Below, in pieces: positions 1 to 8,462 of a DNA stretch of 64,000 bases (position 1 is the first letter of the stretch; every line of letters begins with the position of its first letter). Position numbers and translations under genes: made by a program. Source of the DNA: Prevotellamassilia sp. (GTDB lineage Bacteria > Bacteroidota > Bacteroidia > Bacteroidales > Bacteroidaceae); contig VSQE01000002.1 in NCBI GenBank assembly GCA_009775705.1, forward strand, positions 1 to 64,000, given 5' to 3'. The notes under the pieces are model-generated. The model ran no database searches. It was not told the origin of the DNA and saw only the letters and a list, made by a program, of their open reading frames with translations.

Positions 1-97
1 AAAAGATACTATGTTTTTCAAAAAAGGTCCGTTCCCGTTCGTTTTCCGAAAAACCTTCAGGTTAAACTTTGGAGATATACGTTAAATTCAGCACGTA
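1..97 (+). repeat. Dispersed repeat, copy A (cut by window start)
   Basis: This is the right-hand part of the repeat seen again at 18374-18686, 28080-28398 and 43350-43603. The window starts inside the 21-bp iteron array: one unit covers 4-24 (AGATACTATGTTTTTCAAAAA without its last base is shared exactly with other copies), the next begins at 25 with AGGTCCGTTCCCGTT. The conserved tail with GTTAAACTTTGGAGA follows at about 60-75. The promoter and terminator half would lie to the left of the window and cannot be checked. Confidence 0.85.
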
Positions 98-228
98 AAA
101 TTTAACAATAAAAATTATAATGGCTATAGGGTTACTGATCAGTAATTGCACTTCCAACTGGACAGAAGGGGCATTTTTGAGGTAACGTCATTTCCCTGAG
201 CCGGAACTTTGCCCCCCGAAATATCATA
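98..228. other. Intergenic, no gene seen
   Basis: AT-rich spacer between repeat copy A and the terminator of the first operon. It holds a perfect 14-bp palindrome, TTACTGATCAGTAA, at 132-145, which could be an operator or chance. No open frame with family signature, RNA gene or promoter could be supported here. Confidence 0.5.
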
Positions 229-267
229 AAAATGTCCGGAAGCCACAAACGGGCAATTTCCGGACAT
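229..267 (-). terminator. Intrinsic terminator of the 306-8045 operon
   Basis: A 10-bp perfect stem (ATGTCCGGAA with TTCCGGACAT at 232-241 and 258-267) is followed on the minus strand by TTTTTA. It lies just downstream of the last gene of the minus-strand operon. Confidence 0.8.
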
Positions 268-305
268 CTTCCGTCTGACACGTTTTGTCTTCTCTATGAA
301 GGCTT

Positions 306-1391
306 TCAGCGTTCCGCATCGGACAACACCAGCACCTTGATATAATCCTTCAGGTGGAAGGGACCACGGCCGTAACCTCCCTGCGAGTCGCTGACCAGCA
401 GAAGTGTCTGCCGCCCGTCGGCGAGCCGGCGGCCCAGACACATGCCTTCGTAATTGGCGAAGCTGCGGCTGAAAGGGGTAAAACGTGTGGTGAACGCCGC
501 GAGCAGGCGCTTCACCATGAAGCGGTTGGGATCGAGCGCGGAAAGCCGCGTATGGCTGTCAATCTGCCAGCTCTCGCGGGGCAGGACCTCAAAAATCTTG
601 CAGACTACCTGCGAGCTGAGATAGCCGTTGGAGACATCGGCCTCGCGCTCCAGCACCAGCAACCGGCCGTCGGGCAATGCTGCGAGAGCCGGAACTCCAT
701 AGACGTACATCAGTCCGAAATCGTCGGACTTTCCGCGGTCCATGCGATAGGCATACTGCGCCACGGGCGACAGGGAGTCGTCGAACGCCTGTATGCGCAG
801 AAGGTTCTGCGCACCGGGGCAGAGCGGTCCGGCGGCCTGTCCGTCGGCGGGGAGCATGGTCTCGGTGGTGGTCCAGAAACGGTGGGTCTCGGGCGAATAG
901 GTAAGCGCCTCAAAACCATAGTTGGGCACAATCCTGTCGCGAGCAAAGACAGGCGGAACCTGAAGGGCACGGCCTGTACGGGTCCCGTCGAGCCTGTATT
1001 CCAGAATCTGCTGGTCGCCTTCTCCACTGACAAAGACGGTAGACGCAGGCGGAAACCAAGCCACTCCTTCGCAATCGCGTACGCTCATACCCTGCGCGTC
1101 AAGCTCCGGCGACGGATTTCCACGGAAGCCCTCCATACGGACATCGAGAACCTCGCCGCTCAGAGAATCCTGCACGATGTGGAAGAGAAAAAAACCGTCG
1201 GCCGGCTCCTTGTCGCTGACCAGCGCGTAGCGGTCACCGCCCAGGGCCGTGATGCCGCTGTAGTTGGCCGTTCCGATGTTCCACCTCGAAAGGGGCGCCT
1301 GTTTCAACTCCACCGCCCGCTGGCCCGATGCGGCAAAGGCCGTCAGAAAAAGGACTGAAAGCAGGAAGAATGCTTTTTTCGTAATACTCAT
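306..1391 (-). CDS. Secreted phytase-like esterase domain protein
   Basis: A 361-residue protein with an N-terminal signal peptide (hydrophobic residues about 6-21, cleavage near ASGQ). The mature part resembles the esterase-like activity of phytase family: WNIGTANYSGITAL and DCEGVAW near the front, YEGMCLG and LVSDSQGG near the end, suggesting a beta-propeller. Substrate is unknown; periplasmic or outer-membrane-side location follows from the signal peptide. It is the last gene of an eight-gene minus-strand operon, 36 bp after the GNAT gene, and a terminator follows. The family call is from recalled motifs; catalytic activity is not shown. Confidence 0.75.
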   Translation of the reverse strand: MSITKKAFFLLSVLFLTAFAASGQRAVELKQAPLSRWNIGTANYSGITALGGDRYALVSDKEPADGFFLFHIVQDSLSGEVLDVRMEGFRGNPSPELDAQGMSVRDCEGVAWFPPASTVFVSGEGDQQILEYRLDGTRTGRALQVPPVFARDRIVPNYGFEALTYSPETHRFWTTTETMLPADGQAAGPLCPGAQNLLRIQAFDDSLSPVAQYAYRMDRGKSDDFGLMYVYGVPALAALPDGRLLVLEREADVSNGYLSSQVVCKIFEVLPRESWQIDSHTRLSALDPNRFMVKRLLAAFTTRFTPFSRSFANYEGMCLGRRLADGRQTLLLVSDSQGGYGRGPFHLKDYIKVLVLSDAER

Positions 1392-1427
1392 AAAGAAGGG
1401 GGGGGACTAAAAAAACAGAGAATCAGT

Positions 1428-2468
1428 TTATTCGTCGAGCATCATGCGCATCTGCACGGGTTGCGCGCCGAGGAACATGGCTGCCAGTCCGCCCGGCGTG
1501 ACGATGTTGGCCGGCCGGCGGTCGGTGACGCTCACCCTACCGTCCTGCACCAGATAGTAGCCGTTGTTCTCGGGCACGTCCAGGTCGCCGTCCACTCCGA
1601 TGTGAAGCCGGAAACCGGGATGGGCCAAGACCACCGTGCGCAGGAATTTCTCGACATGAACAACGCGGCTCATGGCATAGGGCTGCGCGCCGGCTGCGGA
1701 ACCGGGAACAGCCAGAAGATCGCACACGGAAGTGGCACCGAAGCGGTTGGCAAGGTAACGGGCAAAGGCCTGCAACACATGATCGTCGGTGGCACAAAGC
1801 GCTCGCACACGATAGCTGCCGCCATCGGCGGGGACGGCCAGACAAAGCCCCACCATACGACGGTGGCGACGGGCGGTGAGGACGCAACCTCCCTCCAGAT
1901 CGCAAAGATCGAGGGCGGCGAAGAAGTCGGAGCGGGAAGCATGAAGAATGAAAGGCGTGCGCACGGTGTGGCGGCGGTAGAAGACGTAAAGATCATCGCT
2001 CCAGTCATCGGGACAGCTCACCTCGGTTTTCCCGTCGTCCGGACTGTCGGCTGTGAGCCGGACCTCGGCGCGATAGGTTGAGGTCCAGTAGGCACCGTGG
2101 CGGGGGTCCTCGTAGAAACGGCGCAGTTCCTCGCTGCCGGGTATCAGAAAACTCAGCACAGCGCCCTGCCTGTAGAGACGGCGATGGGCCTCGCGCAGAA
2201 TCTGGGCGGCAAGTCCGCGCCCGCGATATGCCGGCAAGGTGGCCAGCCCGGACACATAGCCGGCATGCACCACGGAACCGTAGAACTTCATGCTATACGG
2301 CAAAATCTGGGCGGCGGCAGCCACCCTGCCGTCTGGCCGACAGGTGATGTTGGCCGCATCGGTATATTTGTCCTCAAAATAAATGTCCATGAATTCCTCG
2401 GAATCCTGAAAACAGGTACGCCAGAGTTCACGGGTCTGCTGTTTGATTTCTTCGGGAGTGAGTAGCAT
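1428..2468 (-). CDS. GNAT family N-acetyltransferase
   Basis: About 346 residues from the start MLLTPEEIKQ; an in-frame ATG nine codons earlier lacks family-like sequence, so the inner start is preferred. The acetyl-CoA binding loop is visible as LPAYRGRGLAAQILREAHRR (around residues 88-107), followed by LSFLIPGSEELRRFYED. The C-terminal half is a second, GNAT-like/sterol-carrier-like region as in Eis-type acetyltransferases. Substrate unknown. It sits between the DUF2156 gene (45 bp) and the phytase-like gene (36 bp) and is presumably co-transcribed with both. Confidence 0.85.
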   Translation of the reverse strand: MLLTPEEIKQQTRELWRTCFQDSEEFMDIYFEDKYTDAANITCRPDGRVAAAAQILPYSMKFYGSVVHAGYVSGLATLPAYRGRGLAAQILREAHRRLYRQGAVLSFLIPGSEELRRFYEDPRHGAYWTSTYRAEVRLTADSPDDGKTEVSCPDDWSDDLYVFYRRHTVRTPFILHASRSDFFAALDLCDLEGGCVLTARRHRRMVGLCLAVPADGGSYRVRALCATDDHVLQAFARYLANRFGATSVCDLLAVPGSAAGAQPYAMSRVVHVEKFLRTVVLAHPGFRLHIGVDGDLDVPENNGYYLVQDGRVSVTDRRPANIVTPGGLAAMFLGAQPVQMRMMLDE

Positions 2469-2513
2469 CGTTCTTCTACAATTAGGAATTAGCAATTAGG
2501 GAAAACAGGACGA

Positions 2514-3425
2514 TCAGCCCAAGGGGTGTTTCGTCATGACGGTGTATTTGTGCAAAAGCATCTCGGGCCTGTAAGACTCTTTGGCTTTTCTCAGTCCTTC
2601 AATGCCGAGATCTTCCTCGCGGTTGACATAGATGTATTGTTCGGGAATGCGACGGGCAAACTCGCGGTTGATGACGGCATAGGCTCCGTCGCAGGCGGTG
2701 TCGGCCTTTTCGGCACAGACATCGAACGTGTCATAGTTGACGGGAGCGCCGTAGGTGAAGGCCACGATGCGGCCGCCCGTGCGGATCACTCCGCCGGTCG
2801 CTCCCAGCGCGTCCCAATTGTCGAACACGTAGGACATGGAGCGATGTTCGTCGGCATGGGTCAGCCGGCTTTCGCCGCCTGCCTTCCGGGCCGCCCAGCA
2901 CTCGGCCAGACGCATACACTCGGGAACAAGACCGGAGGTGAGGGGAAGATATTCAAAATCGGGATATTGTGCGGCAAAGCGGTTGGCATGATTGCGCTTG
3001 GCCTGCAATTTCTTGCCGGCCAGCGTGGCCAGTGCCTCGCGACGGTAGATGTAGTCGGTATAGCTGCGGTCGCACGTGGCATAGAAATAACCGGGCAAGG
3101 CGGCATTGAGGAATGCAAGCGAGTTCTCGCAGACTCCGAGCATCAGAAAGGGCTGTTCCAGCCGACGGGCATCGTCGAGCATGTCGTGCAGGACGGGTGC
3201 CCACTCGCCTTTACCTACAGGAGCCAGATAGGCGACATGGCCGTTCACCCTGAAACGGAACAGCAGCCAATTGTCGTGAAGGGCCATCTCGGTTCCGTAA
3301 AGAAACCTCCAGCTCATCAGGTTCATGAAGTTCAGGTCGCAGTTGCGGCATTCGCTTTCGTAAACGCGGGTCTGCACGGTTTCCCTGTCGGCCAGCGTAA
3401 CGGGACGGAAATCAATAGTTCTCAT
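2514..3425 (-). CDS. DUF2156 (phosphatidylglycerol lysyltransferase-like) protein
   Basis: About 303 residues starting at MRTIDFRPVTLADRET; upstream ATGs in frame read into the spacer and are not favoured. The segment CRNCDLNFMNLMSWRFLYGTE and the C-terminal EEDLGIEGLRKAKESYRPEM are characteristic of the DUF2156 family, which has a GNAT fold and is related to the aminoacyl-transferase domain of lysyl-phosphatidylglycerol synthases. No membrane segments, so a soluble enzyme is expected. Substrate unknown. It is 41 bp downstream of the NigD-like gene in the same operon and precedes a second GNAT protein. Confidence 0.85.
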   Translation of the reverse strand: MRTIDFRPVTLADRETVQTRVYESECRNCDLNFMNLMSWRFLYGTEMALHDNWLLFRFRVNGHVAYLAPVGKGEWAPVLHDMLDDARRLEQPFLMLGVCENSLAFLNAALPGYFYATCDRSYTDYIYRREALATLAGKKLQAKRNHANRFAAQYPDFEYLPLTSGLVPECMRLAECWAARKAGGESRLTHADEHRSMSYVFDNWDALGATGGVIRTGGRIVAFTYGAPVNYDTFDVCAEKADTACDGAYAVINREFARRIPEQYIYVNREEDLGIEGLRKAKESYRPEMLLHKYTVMTKHPLG

Positions 3426-3466
3426 AAAAGTCTGTGTAAATAGTTTTTTTTGTGTCATCAAGTCTG

Positions 3467-4102
3467 TCAATACAGAAAGCTGCGCTTCGTCTGCTCCGAA
3501 AAAGTCCGGACAGTGATCTCCACCGAGTCCTGTCCGGGCCGCAGGCTTTCCGCGAAGCCGAAGAGGGGACAGGAGAGCCAGACCTCGCGGGTATAATGAA
3601 GCGGATCGGCATTCTGGTTATGCAACAGCTCCACCTGCTGCGTGAGACCGCCGGCCGCGTTCTGCCGGCAACCTCGGTCAATGAAGCCGAAATAGTGCAC
3701 TCCGCCGGCCGTCTTGACATCCAGCCTGAAGTTGACATAGCGTCCGCCGCGCCACAGGGCGGAAACACCGACAGGATCGGTGCGGACGGCCTGCGGCGCG
3801 TATGCGCGCGGAAGGGGTGACAACACAGGCACCAGCGCGGAGACATCGGCCGTCTCGTCCTGAAGAGTGTAAAGCGCCCACATGCGATAGACGGTATCGC
3901 GCACATATCCCAACCGCCTACGGGCAAAGGGCAGTCGTGTGCCGTCATCGAGCCGCAATTCCGCAGCAGCCCCCACCCCGTCGGTCACGACCTCTACCAG
4001 GTCCTGCCGGTATGCGGCAAGTATCTCTTCGTCGTCCTCACAGGAAACGGACAGGACCATTGCAGGCAAGACGCAGAACGCAAGACGGAGCAACAGGTTC
4101 AT
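3467..4102 (-). CDS. NigD-like lipoprotein
   Basis: A 211-residue protein with a hydrophobic N-terminus ending at LSVSC (residue about 21), a plausible lipoprotein cleavage site, although the -3 residue is Ser rather than the usual Leu. The rest fits the Bacteroidales NigD-like family: an OB-like N-terminal part (LRLDDGTRLPF) and a C-terminal beta-sandwich (YVNFRLDVKTAGGVHYFGFI). NigD-like proteins are of unknown function. Its start codon overlaps the stop of the upstream acyltransferase by four bases, so translation of the two is probably coupled. Confidence 0.75.
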   Translation of the reverse strand: MNLLLRLAFCVLPAMVLSVSCEDDEEILAAYRQDLVEVVTDGVGAAAELRLDDGTRLPFARRRLGYVRDTVYRMWALYTLQDETADVSALVPVLSPLPRAYAPQAVRTDPVGVSALWRGGRYVNFRLDVKTAGGVHYFGFIDRGCRQNAAGGLTQQVELLHNQNADPLHYTREVWLSCPLFGFAESLRPGQDSVEITVRTFSEQTKRSFLY

Positions 4103-5247
4103 CGGGCGGCGATATGATTCTTCAAAGGCATGGCATACATGGTCAGCAGCCGTTCACGCAGAAAGTCCTCGTCTTTGCCGGGCAGGTCGATCAATGCCAG
4201 ACGGCCGGCAATGTATTTCTCGAAAGTATCTTTTTCCTCCGCTGTGTAGCGGCCGGCAAAGTCTGTTGTCCCTTCTAAAAGATCGGCGGCGACATAATTG
4301 CCGGGGTACAACTGGTAGCCGCGGTGGATGTCGCGGTCCATCCGGCGGGCCACTTCCGCGAAAAACTCCACCTTCGGCAGACCGGAAAGCTCGTCAAGCC
4401 ATTCGTTGATGCAGGGAGACAACTGATAGTGTACGCGGCCTTTAAAGCCGAAAATGCCGGTCTGCATGTTTCGCAAATCGTCCTCGCGGCTTTTCTTATG
4501 AGAGGGATTGTCCCGCTTCTGCTGGAACTCTTTCGCCTTCAGGAAATCGCAGGGATCGTATTCGTAGGAGATGGTCAGCGGCACGATGTTGAGGGCCTTC
4601 AGGCTGTCCGCGGCAGTGTCGCCGCCAGACATCGCCATCATCTTGAGTACTGCCTCCTGAGTGCGGTCGTTGGAATCTTTTGCACGGCCCTCGCGCTGGG
4701 CAATCCAGATATTCTCCCGCTTGCAGGCAACGGCATAGTGCATATAGGCACTCATGCGCCGGCTGCTACCGAGCATCTCGCGCAGAGGCAGGGAACGCTG
4801 CACAATGAACGACTTGTTGACGCGCACCAGCTTATGAATCCACGGATAGATCAGGAGATTGTCGCCGATGGCGATCTCCACGGTGGTCTGGAATCCCTGG
4901 TCGAGCAAAAGGATGCTGAGCAGAGCCGGATCGATCACGATGTCGCGGTGGTTCGACACAAAGGTGTAACGTTTCTCCTTATCCCCTACCGCTCCGGCAT
5001 CCATCGTACAACCGGTGCTACACTTGGCAGCCAGCCGCTTGATCAGGGGATAGAAAAACACCTTCTGCACTTCCAGGCTATCTTTGCAGGCATACAGCCG
5101 CCTGCTCAATTCCTCGAACGGGACCTCGGGATAAAAAGACTGGACAAGAGCACGGAACTGCGGATCGGCCAGAAGTTCCCCGAACACAACGGGGAGTTCC
5201 TCGGGACTGTAAGGACGTATGTCATCAAATTCGGCAGGGATATTCAT
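4099..5247 (-). CDS. Glycerol-phosphate acyltransferase family protein
   Basis: A 382-residue PlsC-related acyltransferase. The catalytic motif region reads FVSNHRDIVIDP: the His-Arg-Asp arrangement replaces the textbook HX4D spacing. I recall similar sequences in Bacteroidales homologues, so it is probably a lineage form. A second block, IWIAQREGRAKDS, matches the EGR region that binds the phosphate of the acceptor. It is likely a lysophospholipid or lipid-A-type acyltransferase at the inner membrane face; the acceptor is not identifiable. It lies 13 bp after ddl and overlaps the NigD-like gene by 4 bp. Confidence 0.8.
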   Translation of the reverse strand: MNIPAEFDDIRPYSPEELPVVFGELLADPQFRALVQSFYPEVPFEELSRRLYACKDSLEVQKVFFYPLIKRLAAKCSTGCTMDAGAVGDKEKRYTFVSNHRDIVIDPALLSILLLDQGFQTTVEIAIGDNLLIYPWIHKLVRVNKSFIVQRSLPLREMLGSSRRMSAYMHYAVACKRENIWIAQREGRAKDSNDRTQEAVLKMMAMSGGDTAADSLKALNIVPLTISYEYDPCDFLKAKEFQQKRDNPSHKKSREDDLRNMQTGIFGFKGRVHYQLSPCINEWLDELSGLPKVEFFAEVARRMDRDIHRGYQLYPGNYVAADLLEGTTDFAGRYTAEEKDTFEKYIAGRLALIDLPGKDEDFLRERLLTMYAMPLKNHIAAR

Positions 5248-5260
5248 AGGGGATGTTATT

Positions 5261-6250
5261 TTAAGATTTACCTTCGATAATATCCGAGAGCACGTCCTTC
5301 ATTTCCATTCCGGCCGCCCTCACCTGCTGCGGGATGAAGCTGGCGCCGGTCATTCCGGGCGTCGTATTGATCTCCAGCAGATTGATCTGTTCTTTGCCCT
5401 TCTCTCCGCTCAGAATATAGTCGATGCGGATGATTCCGTAGCAGTCCAGTATGCCATAGATGCGGCGGGTCATGTCGCTGACACGGCGAGCCGTCTCGGG
5501 AGCGATGCGGGCCGGAGTGATCTCGTCGGACTTGTGGTTGTACTTCGCGTCGTAATCGAAGAAATCCTGAGACGTCACCACTTCCGTAATCGGGAACGTC
5601 ACGATGTCGTTTCCTTTCCTGTAACAGCCGCAGGTGATCTCCGTTCCGGAAATCATCCGCTCCACCATCACCTCGTCGCTTTCTTTCATTGCTTTCTCCA
5701 CCGCAGGTCTCAGCTCTTCCGCCGTCCGCACCTTCGAGACGCCGAAGCTGCTGCCGCCGGCATTGGGTTTCACGAAACAGGGCAGCCCCAGTTTCTCCAC
5801 GATTTCGCTGTCGGCAGGATGGGGATGTCCTTTACGCAGCAGGAAGGAATCGGCAATGTGCAGGTCGGGATATACCTTCAGATAACTGTTCAGGGCATGC
5901 TTGTTGAAAGTCAGGGCCTCCACCAGCACTCCGCTGGTGGAATAAGGCAGGCCTATCAGGTCGAAATAGCCTTGCAGGATTCCGTTCTCGCCCGGGGTTC
6001 CGTGAATCGTGATGTAAGCAAAATCAAAAGTATGGTGACGGCCGTCCGCATCCGCGAACGAGAAATCATTGCGGTCCACAGCATATTTTCCGCCGTCATA
6101 GTGTGCCGTCCATTCAAGGCCTTGCAGTTCCACTACACAGCAATCGTATTTTTCCTTATCCATAAACGACAGGATGCCTTCTGCGCTACGCAGCGAGACA
6201 TCATGCTCGGAAGAATCCCCTCCGGCAACAATGGCAATTGTCTTTTTCAT
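5261..6250 (-). CDS. ddl: D-alanine--D-alanine ligase
   Basis: A 329-residue ATP-grasp enzyme that joins two D-alanines for peptidoglycan precursors in the cytoplasm. Diagnostic stretches are IVAGGDSSEHDVSLRSA at the N-terminus, FVKPNAGGSSFGVSKV (ATP-binding loop), ITCGCYRKG and the C-terminal NLLEINTTPGMT, which carries Mg and substrate ligands. Length is normal for the family. It lies 35 bp after the rluD-like gene and 13 bp before the acyltransferase, in an operon mixing envelope and RNA-modification functions. Confidence 0.97.
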   Translation of the reverse strand: MKKTIAIVAGGDSSEHDVSLRSAEGILSFMDKEKYDCCVVELQGLEWTAHYDGGKYAVDRNDFSFADADGRHHTFDFAYITIHGTPGENGILQGYFDLIGLPYSTSGVLVEALTFNKHALNSYLKVYPDLHIADSFLLRKGHPHPADSEIVEKLGLPCFVKPNAGGSSFGVSKVRTAEELRPAVEKAMKESDEVMVERMISGTEITCGCYRKGNDIVTFPITEVVTSQDFFDYDAKYNHKSDEITPARIAPETARRVSDMTRRIYGILDCYGIIRIDYILSGEKGKEQINLLEINTTPGMTGASFIPQQVRAAGMEMKDVLSDIIEGKS

Positions 6251-6285
6251 TTGTCCGATATAATATTTCTATCTTCTGTCTAAAA

Positions 6286-7383
6286 TCAGCACAGTCTCGC
6301 CCCCTCCGTATAGACGCGCCAGCGTTCCAGCAGTCCTTCCATGTCGGCAGGCAGGGGAGCAGAAAAGTCCATTTCCTCGTCCGTCACGGGATGCCGGAAG
6401 CCCAGCGTCCGGGCATGGAGCGCCTGACGCGGGCACTGGGCGAAACAGTTCCGGATGAAACTGTTGTATGTTCCCGACTGCGTCCCGCGCAGAATCTGGT
6501 CGCCTCCGTAGCGTTCGTCGTTGAACAGCGGATGGCCTATGTGTTTCATGTGCGCCCGTATCTGATGGGTGCGGCCGGTCTCCAGCACACACTCCACCAG
6601 CGTGACATATCCGAAGCGTTCCAGCACCCGGTAATGCGTCACGGCCGGTTTTCCCGTCTCCGAGCCGGGCGGGAATACGGCCATCTGCATCCGGTCTTTG
6701 GGATGGCGGCCTATATTGCCCTCGATGCGGCCTTCGTTTTCCTGAAAATTAGTCCATACCAGCGCGTTGTATCTGCGCCGTGTCGTCTTGTTGAAGAACT
6801 GAAGTCCCAGTTTCGTCTTCGCCTGCGGAGTCTTCGCCACGACAAGCAGCCCCGAGGTGTCCTTGTCGATGCGGTGTACCAGTCCCACCCCCGGATCGTT
6901 CGGGTCATAAGCCGGATTGTCGCGCAGGTGCCAGGCCACGGCGTTCACCAGTGTCCCAGTATAGTTGCCGCAGCCGGGATGTACCACCAGTCCCGCCGGT
7001 TTGTTGATCACCATCAGGGCCTTGTCTTCATATACAATGTCCAAAGGGATGTCCTCCGGCTCTATCCTGCTGTCATAGCGCGGGCGGTCCAGCAACAGGG
7101 TCACGATGTCGTGTGGCTTCACGCGGTAGTTGCTCTTGACCGGCTGTCCGTTCACATGGACAAAGCCGGCGCGCGCCGCCGTCTGTATCCGGTTGCGCGA
7201 GGTGTCGGGAAGGTGGTCCAGCAGAAAACGGTCCACCCGCAACAGCTGCTGGCCTTTATCCGCCACCACGCGATGGTGTTCATACAGGGAGTTTTCCTCG
7301 TCTTCCTCCTCGGGTCCGTTCATAGCCGGCAAGACTTGTCCGTCGGGCAACAGTATCTCCAGTGCGTCGTTGTCTGTCTTCAT
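6286..7383 (-). CDS. rluD: 23S rRNA pseudouridine synthase, RluD-like
   Basis: A 365-residue RluA-family enzyme. The N-terminal S4 RNA-binding domain is visible at about residues 48-100 (LRVDRFLLDHLPDTSRNRIQ, GFVHVNGQPVKSNYRVKPHD). The catalytic motif HRIDKDTSGLLVVAKT carries the nucleophile Asp173, and ETGRTHQIRAHM is the second conserved block. RluD modifies helix 69 of 23S rRNA in well studied bacteria; the exact target here is inferred. Start overlaps the PASTA gene stop by four bases, and ddl follows after 35 bp. Confidence 0.93.
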   Translation of the reverse strand: MKTDNDALEILLPDGQVLPAMNGPEEEDEENSLYEHHRVVADKGQQLLRVDRFLLDHLPDTSRNRIQTAARAGFVHVNGQPVKSNYRVKPHDIVTLLLDRPRYDSRIEPEDIPLDIVYEDKALMVINKPAGLVVHPGCGNYTGTLVNAVAWHLRDNPAYDPNDPGVGLVHRIDKDTSGLLVVAKTPQAKTKLGLQFFNKTTRRRYNALVWTNFQENEGRIEGNIGRHPKDRMQMAVFPPGSETGKPAVTHYRVLERFGYVTLVECVLETGRTHQIRAHMKHIGHPLFNDERYGGDQILRGTQSGTYNSFIRNCFAQCPRQALHARTLGFRHPVTDEEMDFSAPLPADMEGLLERWRVYTEGARLC

Positions 7384-8045
7384 AGATTGTCCTCGTCGAA
7401 GTTCACTTCCTCTGCCGGCAGCGAATCAACCTCCTCCGTGCCGAATATCATGTAATCCAGACTGTCGTTTCCGTTAAAGGCCTCCTCCATCTGTCCGTCA
7501 CCTATCACGAGTGTGACGGGCGTCTTGACGGAGACGCGCGTTCCGGCACTGACGCTCTTTCCGTTCACCTTGATGCCGTATACCCAGTCGCGGTCGTCAC
7601 TGGGGATATATTCGGGCGGGGTAAGCCTGAAGCCCAGGATTTCCAGTTTGGCCCGCGCCTCACGGTACGAGCAGTTGTCCGCCACATCAGGCAGCGCCAC
7701 CGTCCGCGCACCGGAGGCGTTCACCGTCAGCGCTATGAGGCGGCCCGGCTTCACTTTCTCGCCTGCCGATATCGATTGTTCCAGCACCACATCGGCGGGT
7801 AGTGTCTCCACATAGCCCGTGTCTGCCACTTCGGTCCTCAGCCCCATCCGCTCCAGTTTCTTCATGGCTACTTCGGAGTTCTGTCCCTTCAGGTCCGGCA
7901 CGTCTATTTCCCGCCCGTGGTGGGTATAATGATCCAGAAAATAGAACGTTCCCACTCCCAGTGCCACTGTCACCAGCACCATGCCCAGACAGTTGCCCAC
8001 GAGGATCGTGCTGAAAATTTTCCTGAAAAATCCTGATATGCTCAT
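7380..8045 (-). CDS. PASTA domain membrane protein
   Basis: About 221 residues from MSISGFFRKIF; an AGGAG sequence lies 10 bases upstream of this ATG, which decides the start over an in-frame ATG at 8066. One transmembrane segment (about residues 13-38) is followed by at least two PASTA modules: EIDVPDLKGQNSEVAMKKLE and a second around TVALPDVADNCSYREARAKL. The C-terminus is acidic. PASTA domains elsewhere bind muropeptides or act as cell-wall scaffolds; here there is no kinase or transpeptidase domain. First gene of the minus-strand operon, directly before rluD and ddl, which fits a cell-wall role. Confidence 0.88.
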   Translation of the reverse strand: MSISGFFRKIFSTILVGNCLGMVLVTVALGVGTFYFLDHYTHHGREIDVPDLKGQNSEVAMKKLERMGLRTEVADTGYVETLPADVVLEQSISAGEKVKPGRLIALTVNASGARTVALPDVADNCSYREARAKLEILGFRLTPPEYIPSDDRDWVYGIKVNGKSVSAGTRVSVKTPVTLVIGDGQMEEAFNGNDSLDYMIFGTEEVDSLPAEEVNFDEDNL

Positions 8046-8128
8046 ATCGTTTTCTCCTGATTCCAATACATGTTACACATCGGCCGCCGGCACTGTTGCG
8101 GGCGACACGAAAAGCGTGTCAAAGTTAC

Positions 8129-8180
8129 AAAAAAACGGGAGAAGTAAAGGCTCTCCCTTGAAAAACCTTCACTTCTCCCG
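8129..8180 (-). terminator. Intrinsic terminator of rpmH
   Basis: Downstream of rpmH on the minus strand, CGGGAGAAGT (8136-8145) pairs with ACTTCTCCCG (8171-8180), extended by AAGG/CCTT after one unpaired base, and is followed by a run of seven T. It separates rpmH from the PASTA operon. Confidence 0.9.
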
Positions 8181-8216
8181 AAATATCTTCTTGAAACCTC
8201 TGCGGAGGAGGATTTT

Positions 8217-8375
8217 TTATTTCTTGCCGTGAACTTCGTCCGATACGGTCAGTTTCTTACGTCCTTTAGCACGGCGGGCAGCCAGCACGCGGCGTCCGTT
8301 GGCCGTCTGCATGCGCTGACGGAAACCATGCTTGTTGTTTCTCTTTCTGTTGTGAGGTTGAAATGTTCTTTTCAT
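8217..8375 (-). CDS. rpmH: 50S ribosomal protein L34
   Basis: A 52-codon gene reading [20 protein letters not shown] at the start, then [20 protein letters not shown] and [12 protein letters not shown]. This is a full-length bacterial L34, a small basic protein of the large ribosomal subunit. It has its own promoter (8418-8449) and terminator (8129-8180), so it is monocistronic here. Upstream lies trpS on the same strand. Confidence 0.98.
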   Translation of the reverse strand: MKRTFQPHNRKRNNKHGFRQRMQTANGRRVLAARRAKGRKKLTVSDEVHGKK

Positions 8376-8417
8376 ATTATGTCGTTTTTATTTTTTAATA
8401 TTCGCGCTTTTGGGGTG

Positions 8418-8449
8418 CAAATTTAGCGTTTATTTTTATAACGTACAAA
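8418..8449 (-). promoter_or_regulatory. rpmH promoter
   Basis: On the minus strand TTTG (8449-8446) and TAAATTTG (8425-8418) are separated by 20 bp, an excellent match to the Bacteroidota consensus. The expected transcription start is near 8411, giving a leader of about 35 nt before rpmH. Confidence 0.85.
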
Positions 8450-8462
8450 TTTTGAAAGATTT

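Noticed and set aside
1..97. Repeat as an insertion-sequence end
   Set aside because: No transposase, no terminal inverted repeats and no target-site duplication could be seen around the complete copies.
132..145. 14-bp palindrome TTACTGATCAGTAA as an operator
   Set aside because: Not near any promoter or gene start that could be supported; left as a note only.
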